From Spirochaetota bacterium (GTDB taxonomy: Bacteria; Spirochaetota; Spirochaetia; Treponematales; UBA12059), in the NCBI GenBank assembly GCA_029565815.1, contig JAKQNL010000296.1, forward strand, positions 1 through 5,197: DNA of 5,197 nucleotides, written 5' to 3'. Position numbers and translations under genes: made by a program. Of this stretch, positions 1-4,796 are shown in pieces. The number at the start of each line of letters is the position of its first letter. Within the stretch, counting starts at the first letter, position 1. The notes under the pieces are model-generated. The model saw nothing but the letters and a program-made list of their open reading frames with translations, did no database searches and was not told where the DNA came from.

Positions 1-298
1 AGTACACCTGAACGAAGCATCGGCCGGCACTAACGAAATTAGCCAGACTATCAACGGCTTTAAGGATCTAGCTTTGTCCGCAAGCCAGGCGGCCGAAGAG
101 GCCACAAGCGCGATGAAAACATCCTATAACAGAAGCGCGCAGGCGCGAACGGTTGCCGCATCGCTGCGCTCCAGCGCAGAGCGCTTATCGAGCGCATGCG
201 GGCAGGTCTTGGCACAAGCAGAGGAAATACAGCGCCTAGGAGCCGAGAACTCGCAACGCATGGCCGAGCTGCGCAAAAGCCTGGCCGATCCAGTGTAA
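1..298 (+). CDS. Methyl-accepting chemotaxis protein, C-terminal end (5' partial)
   Basis: The reading frame is open at the left edge (first full codon at 2) and ends with TAA at 296-298, giving 98 residues. The visible part is a long helix rich in Ala, Ser, Glu, Gln and Arg with coiled-coil spacing. It begins with a segment like HLNEASAGTNEISQTINGF, which resembles the returning helix of the cytoplasmic signalling domain of chemotaxis receptors (the part after the kinase-contact tip, with an EASxGxxEI-type methylation-helix pattern). Such receptors sense ligands in the periplasm or cytoplasm and control CheA through CheW. The sensing domain, membrane segments, HAMP domain and hairpin tip all lie outside the window, so the ligand cannot be inferred. 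No CheR-docking pentapeptide is visible at the end (it ends SLADPV). The frame stays open for 23 more codons after the stop (see findings). The family call rests on a short, low-complexity helix; another coiled-coil signalling protein is possible. Confidence 0.72.
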   Translation, partial: VHLNEASAGTNEISQTINGFKDLALSASQAAEEATSAMKTSYNRSAQARTVAASLRSSAERLSSACGQVLAQAEEIQRLGAENSQRMAELRKSLADPV

Positions 299-396
299 TA
301 CAAGGATTTTGGCTGGTACTATCCCTACACGCCCAAATCGGGCATGATGAACCTCGATGGCCAAGCCTAAGGCCTACCAAAAAACAAGCGACGAAT

Positions 397-400
397 GGAG
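397..400 (+). promoter_or_regulatory. Shine-Dalgarno site deciding the start of the GH18 gene
   Basis: GGAG lies 9 bases before the ATG at 410. The in-frame upstream ATG at 395 overlaps this site and has only an A-rich stretch before it, with no purine-rich SD. This favours 410 as the true start, and the resulting protein begins with a clean signal peptide. Confidence 0.6.
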
Positions 401-409
401 CTAAGCAGT

Positions 410-1414
410 ATGAGCATCCGCCGCCTTTTTCTCGTACCTTTGCTATTGTCAGTAGTATGCCCACTTTTTGTGCTAGCCCAAATCCCGTCTGCCGAAGTCG
501 AATATGAAGCGGACAAACCCGAACCGACCCTTGTTTTCAGCGAGATTTGGGCATACCTCATGTACAACGAGGAAGCCTTTCTGCTGCCGGACTCGCCTAT
601 TACGGATATCGCATATTTCTCCGCCCGCCTTTCCGTTAAGGGCGAGTTGTACGGATCCCCGCCGGTTGACCGGCTTTCTAAGCATCCAGCCAGAAAGCAC
701 CTTGTGCTTGCAGAGGTCTCCAACCAGGCGCTTACCCATTTTGTGCTCGCCCCGGAGTTTGGGCTGCGGGACAAGCTGGTAGCCGACCTTGCAGCCGCCG
801 CTACCGCCTACCAGGGCGTGGTAGTGGACCTGGAACTGGTTCCATCATACGATGCAGAAAATTTTATCACTTTTTTGAGGCTACTAAAGTCAGCGATAGG
901 TAAGCGCATGTTAAGCGTATGCGTTCCGGCACGGGTAAAACGGATAGCCGACGCATATGAATACACAGCTATTGCAGCGATAGCAGACAGGGTGTTTGTC
1001 ATGGCGTATGACGAGCACTGGAGCACAAGCGGCCCCGGCCCGGTCGCCTCACTCGCATGGTCGGAGCGAATAGCCGCATACGCGCTCGCGAATGTGCCAG
1101 GCTCCAAGCTGATCATGGGCATGCCGTTTTACGGGCGCTGCTGGGGCGACAGCAACGCTGCTTCCGCATATAAACATTCCAGCACGCTAAAACTGCTGGC
1201 GGAAAAAGGTACTGTGATAGGTCGAGACGAAGAAGGCATACCGTATGCGCAATTCTCCGTTCAGGTTAACTATATTTTACACTACGATGACGCCTTTTCC
1301 ACCAGGCGACGCGGGGAAATATACCGCAGGCTGGGAGTGATCATGGTAGGCTTTTGGAGGCTTGGCCAGGAAGATGCCGATATCTGGAAGATGCTTCGAA
1401 TTGGGCCCCGTTAA
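410..1414 (+). CDS. Exported glycoside hydrolase family 18-like protein (YaaH type)
   Basis: 334 residues. The N-terminus (MSIRR, then a hydrophobic run to about residue 23, VLA|Q) is a signal peptide for signal peptidase I, so the protein is probably periplasmic or outside the cell. The rest fits a GH18 TIM barrel of the YaaH/spore-cortex-lysin kind. The catalytic strand is QGVVVDLE (135-142), with D140 and the presumed acid/base E142. VMAYDEHW (197-204) followed by PGPVASLAW carries the catalytic-site Tyr200 and Asp201. GMPFYGRCW (237-245) and the last-strand motif GFWRLGQEDADIW (314-326) follow. Family members hydrolyse or bind N-acetylglucosamine-containing polymers such as peptidoglycan or chitin; the substrate here is inferred. 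The first two Asp of the DxxDxDxE motif are replaced (Q135, V138), so activity may be altered. No LysM or other binding domain is present. The start at 410 has GGAG at 9 bases; 395 is the alternative (339 residues). It lies 111 bases after the chemotaxis gene, and its stop overlaps the convergent yigZ stop. Confidence 0.85.
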   Translation: MSIRRLFLVPLLLSVVCPLFVLAQIPSAEVEYEADKPEPTLVFSEIWAYLMYNEEAFLLPDSPITDIAYFSARLSVKGELYGSPPVDRLSKHPARKHLVLAEVSNQALTHFVLAPEFGLRDKLVADLAAAATAYQGVVVDLELVPSYDAENFITFLRLLKSAIGKRMLSVCVPARVKRIADAYEYTAIAAIADRVFVMAYDEHWSTSGPGPVASLAWSERIAAYALANVPGSKLIMGMPFYGRCWGDSNAASAYKHSSTLKLLAEKGTVIGRDEEGIPYAQFSVQVNYILHYDDAFSTRRRGEIYRRLGVIMVGFWRLGQEDADIWKMLRIGPR

Positions 1415-1426
1415 CCTGATAACGGG
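1407..1426. terminator. Inverted repeat at the convergent stop codons, possible bidirectional terminator
   Basis: CCCGTTA (1407-1413) pairs perfectly with TAACGGG (1420-1426) around a 6-base loop. Both convergent genes end inside this structure, using the same TTAA for their TAA stops. No run of T follows on either strand, so it is not a classical rho-independent terminator. It may protect 3' ends or act as a weak bidirectional terminator. Confidence 0.45.
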
Positions 1427-2040
1427 CGGCGCATCGTAACAGGACCAATAAAGTGCAGCGCAAGCTTGCCCGATCCTATATCTGAAAGCCTGTGCTCAAG
1501 CTCCGCGCAAGAGGTCTGTGGCACATCGGCTTCCACAAGCACCTCTTCCTCAAAATGCTCGCGCAGATTATCCCAGCCTGAGTTTATGAAAGCGGCCTTG
1601 GCTTTTTCGTACACGTGGTAAGGAAGCCTGCACGATACGCGCATGCCGGCAACCAGCTCGGCCGTGCGTACCTGTTGCAATAGTGCTTTGCCCGCTTCCG
1701 AATATGCTTTTACCAGGCCGCCCGTACCAAGGAGCGTGCCTCCAAACCAGCGCACCACCACCACGGCGATATTTCCCAAGCCAGAGCCTTTGAGCACCGC
1801 CAAAAGCGGCCTGCCCGCAGTCCCCGATGGCTCTCCGTCATCGGAACAAAACTCCGTGACAGACTTGCCTCCGCCGACTATGAAAGCCGGCACGTGGTGG
1901 GAAGCGTCGGGAAACTGGGCCCTACAGAGCGCGATAAAGGCGCGAGCGTCCTCGACGCGCTCGACCGGTTCAAGAATGGCCAAGAAGCGGGAGTTTCCGG
2001 CGCGGGTTTCCGCCCGCGCCGCCTCAAGGGGTACTAACAT
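1411..2040 (-). CDS. yigZ: YigZ/IMPACT family protein (UPF0029 plus C-terminal DUF1949-like domain)
   Basis: 209 residues, close to the roughly 200 usual for bacterial YigZ/YvyE. The N-terminal UPF0029 domain (about 12-125) carries the strand SRFLAI, the HH pair (48-49) before PAFIVG, the signature SDDGEPSGTAGRP (66-78), and VVVVRWFGGTLLGTGGLVKAY (93-113). A smaller C-terminal domain (about 135-200, from RVSCRLPYHVYEKAK) matches the position of the DUF1949 ferredoxin-like fold. The protein is cytoplasmic. Eukaryotic IMPACT regulates the translation-stress kinase GCN2; the bacterial role is not established, and a link to translation or RNA is only inferred. The start at 2040 has no convincing SD (AGG touches the ATG), and no better in-frame start exists between it and the preceding stop. 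It lies 24 bases after the exported-protein gene on the same strand and in the same frame, so translational coupling is likely. A GC-rich hairpin sits in its first codons. Its stop overlaps the convergent GH18 stop by 4 bases. Confidence 0.93.
   Translation of the reverse strand: MLVPLEAARAETRAGNSRFLAILEPVERVEDARAFIALCRAQFPDASHHVPAFIVGGGKSVTEFCSDDGEPSGTAGRPLLAVLKGSGLGNIAVVVVRWFGGTLLGTGGLVKAYSEAGKALLQQVRTAELVAGMRVSCRLPYHVYEKAKAAFINSGWDNLREHFEEEVLVEADVPQTSCAELEHRLSDIGSGKLALHFIGPVTMRRPLSG
1998..2021 (-). other. GC-rich hairpin in the first codons of yigZ
   Basis: A perfect 9-bp stem, 1998-2006 against 2013-2021 (core GGCGCGGG / CCCGCGCC), surrounds a 6-base loop. In the yigZ mRNA it begins about 20 bases after the start codon, within the ribosome footprint, so it could slow initiation or early elongation. 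It could also be chance from codons for Ala, Arg and Gly in a GC-rich stretch. Confidence 0.4.
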
Positions 2041-2064
2041 CCTGACCCGAAGTACGCGAAAGCA

Positions 2065-2556
2065 TCAATCATCCATATCCACAGCTTGGGATATACGTTC
2101 CTCGTTTGCCTTCACCATGGCAATATCATCCTGGTGGACAAGAGCCTTGAGCTGGTCGATATAGGATTTAGTTTCCGGGCTTGGATACATCGCGTAAAAA
2201 CCTTCGTACATGACGCATGTATAGCCGAACAGCACCGCGAAGTACACGTCGGCAAAATTGTCGCCCCATCCGTATTTGGCCAAAACTTTCCTGATCTCCG
2301 GCTGCTCGAACGCCTTTTTCATCTCGCTTTTTATGGTGGCCGGGTTGAAGGTCTCGTCTTCCTCCTCGCCACCCATGTCCAGATCCTCGATAACGTCATC
2401 GTCCAGGTTCTGGAGATCGGCCATGATTCCGGGCAAATCCTTGAGGAACTTGTCTAAAAGCGTCTTGGTAAGCACCTTGGACGGAGCCGCGGAAACGGGC
2501 AAAACTAAGGCAAAAAGCGCAAGGATCACAAGCGTGGATACCGCAAGCTTCTTCAT
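2065..2556 (-). CDS. Small exported acidic protein of unknown function
   Basis: 163 residues, not recognised as a known family. It starts at 2556 because an AGGAGG Shine-Dalgarno lies 4 bases upstream. A start 6 codons earlier would put non-signal residues (MAQGGC) before the MKK. Residues 1-23 form a typical signal peptide: MKK, a hydrophobic core, then VSA|APS. There is no lipobox Cys at the cleavage site. The mature part is helical and charged, with a striking acidic patch at 51-69 (DDDVIED, then GGEEEDET). This is followed by a Lys/Glu-rich helix (76-95) and an aromatic segment with WGDNFADVYFAVLFGYT (97-113) and YEGFYAMYPSPETKSYI (117-133). The C-terminus is again acidic (VDMDD). It is probably periplasmic or surface-exposed. 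The aromatic-hydrophobic 103-125 stretch could be a buried helix or a weak membrane contact. It lies between the transporter terminator and yigZ, and no promoter of its own is evident. The acidic patch may bind cations, but that is inference only. Confidence 0.85.
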   Translation of the reverse strand: MKKLAVSTLVILALFALVLPVSAAPSKVLTKTLLDKFLKDLPGIMADLQNLDDDVIEDLDMGGEEEDETFNPATIKSEMKKAFEQPEIRKVLAKYGWGDNFADVYFAVLFGYTCVMYEGFYAMYPSPETKSYIDQLKALVHQDDIAMVKANEERISQAVDMDD

Positions 2557-2560
2557 ACAT

Positions 2561-2566
2561 CCTCCT
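2561..2566 (-). promoter_or_regulatory. Strong Shine-Dalgarno site of the exported-protein gene
   Basis: AGGAGG on the minus strand lies 4 bases before the ATG ending at 2554. It is a complete match to the anti-SD and fixes the start at 2556 rather than the upstream in-frame ATG at 2574. Confidence 0.75.
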
Positions 2567-2567
2567 T

Positions 2568-2579
2568 GGGCCATGGCCC
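2568..2579. repeat. Perfect 12-bp palindrome GGGCCATGGCCC
   Basis: This uninterrupted palindrome lies between the terminator T-run and the Shine-Dalgarno site of the exported-protein gene. In RNA it can fold as a 4-bp stem with a CATG loop, or pair with parts of the terminator hairpin. It could be a protein-binding site, part of an RNA switch with the terminator, or chance. Nothing in the sequence decides this. Confidence 0.35.
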
Positions 2580-2580
2580 G

Positions 2581-2609
2581 AAAAAAACCGCCCGGCGTAC
2601 ACCGGGCAG
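2581..2609 (-). terminator. Rho-independent terminator after the permease operon
   Basis: Read on the minus strand, GCCCGG (2602-2607) pairs with CCGGGC (2590-2595) around a 6-base loop. The stem is extended by a T-G and a C-G pair at the base (2608-2609 with 2588-2589) and is followed directly by seven T (2587-2581). It sits 20 bases after the stop codon of permease 2, so it should end the ATPase-permease transcript or attenuate it before the exported-protein gene. Confidence 0.85.
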
Positions 2610-2628
2610 CAAAGCAAATTGCTCAGGC

Positions 2629-3735
2629 TCAGGAAGCCATGTCGTCGCTATCTTGCTGCGACTTGGCACGTGATTTTTTCATTGCGTATAGAACTATCGC
2701 AACCGCTATAACGCCGTAAGCGATGAAGGAACGGAAATACTCGCCTATCTGCGCATCGCCGAACAGGTTTTTACCGGCAAGCGGCGACACAATGAACAAG
2801 AGGTGGAACAAGAGCGTTCCGGTAATCGCGTTGCCTATGGTAGCCTTGGTAATGGTAGCTCCTCCTATAAGCAAAGCGGCGGCGCTAAATAAGCCTACCT
2901 GCTCATGGCTAAAGTAGGTTTGCAGCTTGCCTATGTTCTGGATGAACATGATCTGGCCAAAGGACGCAAGAATGGTGGACAAAACCATGGCTATGGTCCT
3001 GGTCCTGTCAACGTTGATGCCCGCTACCTCTGCGATATGCTTGTCTTGCCCTATTGCCCTAAAGTTCTGGCCAAGCTTGGTTTTTTGCAAAAACACGATG
3101 AACCAGCACAAAAGCCCAACCAGGATGATAGGCACAAGCGGTATCCACAGCACCAGGTAGCCTAGCTGCACCTTGATGGGGATAAGTCTGTCCAGCACAT
3201 AGTTGATAAGAGAGAAGTCCATAGAGTTCTTGAGGCCTACGCCAGCTTTGAGCACAATTTCCGGGTTTTTTAGCGGAATGACTGTGCCAATGCCTGCAAG
3301 CAGCACCATTTGGTACAAACCGTTGGCAAAGAAGCCAAGGATAAGACCAGTGATCATTTCCTTACCCTTTGCGCGGTTCATTATCGCGCCAGTGCCGATG
3401 CCGAACAGGATAGCAAAGGGAATGGAGAACGCTGCAGCCAGCGCTACGCCGCTTACTCCACCCAGGCCGATGGCTTTGATGAAGATGAGGCCAAACTGGC
3501 CAGCCATCGCACCAATAACCATGGCAAAGTTAAGACCCATGCCAGCGGTTATGGGGATGATCAGCGACAAGACAAGGATGAGGTTGCGCGAAAGGCGGTC
3601 AACCAGTTCCTTTATGACCATGGGAATGGGCTGGCCGGAAGCCACCCAGCCCAACATGCCAAGTGCTAGGAACAGTAAGGGTACCGAATTTTTCTTTAAA
3701 AATTCGAGCAGGTTGAATTTCTTGGCGTTAATCAT
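2629..3735 (-). CDS. ABC transporter permease 2, RbsC-like (BPD_transp_2 type)
   Basis: 368 residues, an inner-membrane permease with about eight to ten hydrophobic segments. Segments are visible at roughly 18-32, 52-75, 78-90, 95-118, 127-155, 190-216, 247-265, 281-292, 299-320 and 335-352. The cytoplasmic coupling loop follows the LQKTKLGQNFRAIGQ pattern (216-230) with EVAGINVDRTR (236-246), which contacts the ATPase in the ribose/galactose/nucleoside family. The AALLIGGATITKATIG segment (286-301) is also typical of the family. The tail (352-368) is hydrophilic and charged. It is longer than classical RbsC (about 320). Its start has GGAGG at 6 bases, and its ATG overlaps the permease 1 stop as ATGA, so the two are translationally coupled. 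It resembles permease 1 in the same motifs (GLNF, NRxKGxEM, GINV, LIGGAT), so the pair probably forms a heterodimer. The substrate is unknown: a sugar or nucleoside is likely from the family. A terminator follows. Confidence 0.9.
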   Translation of the reverse strand: MINAKKFNLLEFLKKNSVPLLFLALGMLGWVASGQPIPMVIKELVDRLSRNLILVLSLIIPITAGMGLNFAMVIGAMAGQFGLIFIKAIGLGGVSGVALAAAFSIPFAILFGIGTGAIMNRAKGKEMITGLILGFFANGLYQMVLLAGIGTVIPLKNPEIVLKAGVGLKNSMDFSLINYVLDRLIPIKVQLGYLVLWIPLVPIILVGLLCWFIVFLQKTKLGQNFRAIGQDKHIAEVAGINVDRTRTIAMVLSTILASFGQIMFIQNIGKLQTYFSHEQVGLFSAAALLIGGATITKATIGNAITGTLLFHLLFIVSPLAGKNLFGDAQIGEYFRSFIAYGVIAVAIVLYAMKKSRAKSQQDSDDMAS

Positions 3736-4796
3736 TTGCCACCTCCGGACCTGGTAAGCGCGTACAGGATAACGCCGTTGGACACGATTATGCGGATCAC
3801 TTCGGAGAAAGCCCCGTCTGGCACGATCTTGGATATAACCGGCAGGGCAATTATGAGGAGTGCCTGCATGAGTATGGTGCCGGAAATTACGTGGGAAATG
3901 GTAACACGGCGCATGGTCGCGCCGCCTATGAGCACGGCGGCAACGGGAATGAACGGCATGTTAAGCGGTCCGACGTATAGCTGGAAGAAACCGAAACCGT
4001 GCGCATAAGCAAGAATACCTATTGCGCCAAGTACGGTTGACAAGGTGGTTCCCAGAAGCCGCTGCTTGTTTACGTTGATTCCGATGGCGCGGGCAAAGCG
4101 GGGATTGTCGCCGGCTGCGCTCATGGTAACGCCTGCCTTGCTGCGCAGGAACACCCACATAAGGAAGCACAAGATCGCAAGCCAGATAAGCGAGCCCAAA
4201 GGCATCTGCAATCCGAACATATCGATGTGAAGGAAATTGTCCAAAGCCTGGCCGAAGGTATCCTTGATCGCTATGGTGTTGCGAAGGCCCTTGCCGCCGA
4301 TTGCCCATATCATGATGGGGCTCTTAAACGGCAGAATGAGCCAGAAAATACACATAAGCGAAACCATGGAAAAGCCTACATAGGTACTGACCGTCATTTC
4401 GTCGCCTTTGACGCGATTGAGTAGCCAGCCGTAACCCAAGCCGACAATAGTAGAAATGGGAATGGCCACCAGGTTGGTCAGGAAAAACCCGCCTACTCCG
4501 GTAAAGCCAAGCTCCACGCCTATACAGCCTGCAAGGAGGCCCGTCAGTATGCCTATGGACACACCGAAGTTCAGGCCGATGCCCGAAACAATGCCGGGAA
4601 CCATGGCCAGGGTAAGCACGCCTATCATGGACAGGCGGGTGAGCGTGTCTTTAAGGAAGCCAGGCATGCTCTGGCCCTGTATAACAGCCAGAACGCACAA
4701 GAGCACCAGGAACAAGGTGATGAACACCTTCGGGTAACCGAAGCGCTCGGTGGTTCCGCGCCACAGCGAGCCGATCGGCGCTAATGGATTCTTCAT
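3732..4796 (-). CDS. ABC transporter permease 1, RbsC-like (BPD_transp_2 type)
   Basis: 354 residues, a polytopic inner-membrane protein. Hydrophobic segments are visible at about 24-40, 56-75, 78-96, 102-124, 138-156, 199-217, 250-265, 281-292, 301-323 and 333-347. The coupling loop is FLRSKAGVTMSAAGDNPR (216-233), then ARAIGINVNKQR (235-246), the CUT2/RbsC-type contact with the ATPase. AAVLIGGATMRRVTIS (286-301) is a further family mark. Two adjacent ATGs are possible. I chose 4796 because GGGAG lies 7 bases before it and its A is shared with the ATPase TGA stop. The ATG at 4799 would have only 4 bases of spacing and adds one Met. Further upstream starts run inside the ATPase gene in another frame and give a basic, non-membrane leader, so they were rejected. 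It should pair with permease 2 to form the membrane channel of an importer fed by a periplasmic binding protein whose gene would lie upstream. The substrate is not readable from the sequence. Confidence 0.9.
   Translation of the reverse strand: MKNPLAPIGSLWRGTTERFGYPKVFITLFLVLLCVLAVIQGQSMPGFLKDTLTRLSMIGVLTLAMVPGIVSGIGLNFGVSIGILTGLLAGCIGVELGFTGVGGFFLTNLVAIPISTIVGLGYGWLLNRVKGDEMTVSTYVGFSMVSLMCIFWLILPFKSPIMIWAIGGKGLRNTIAIKDTFGQALDNFLHIDMFGLQMPLGSLIWLAILCFLMWVFLRSKAGVTMSAAGDNPRFARAIGINVNKQRLLGTTLSTVLGAIGILAYAHGFGFFQLYVGPLNMPFIPVAAVLIGGATMRRVTISHVISGTILMQALLIIALPVISKIVPDGAFSEVIRIIVSNGVILYALTRSGGGK
3742..3746 (-). promoter_or_regulatory. Shine-Dalgarno site of permease 2, inside the end of permease 1
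   Basis: GGAGG on the minus strand lies 6 bases before the permease 2 ATG and within the last Gly codons of permease 1. It supports the ATGA overlap as a coupled start. Confidence 0.7.

Noticed and set aside
299..394. Possible terminator or promoter between the chemotaxis gene and the GH18 gene
   Set aside because: Only short 4-bp inverted repeats (for example GCCC/GGGC near 331-343 and GGCC repeats near 360-374) without a T-run, and no convincing -35/-10 pair.
60..464. Minus-strand open frame of 134 codons across the chemotaxis end and the GH18 start
   Set aside because: It lies antisense to two genes with better support, has a Cys/Arg/Pro-rich composition with no domain, and lacks a ribosome site.
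1643..2164. Plus-strand open frame of 173 codons opposite yigZ
   Set aside because: It is the antisense shadow of yigZ, whose family motifs are unmistakable; the plus-strand product is Ser/Thr/Pro-rich and unlike a protein.
3203..3757. Plus-strand open frame of 184 codons opposite permease 2
   Set aside because: It is the antisense of a clear membrane protein; its Met/Pro-rich composition comes from complementing hydrophobic codons.
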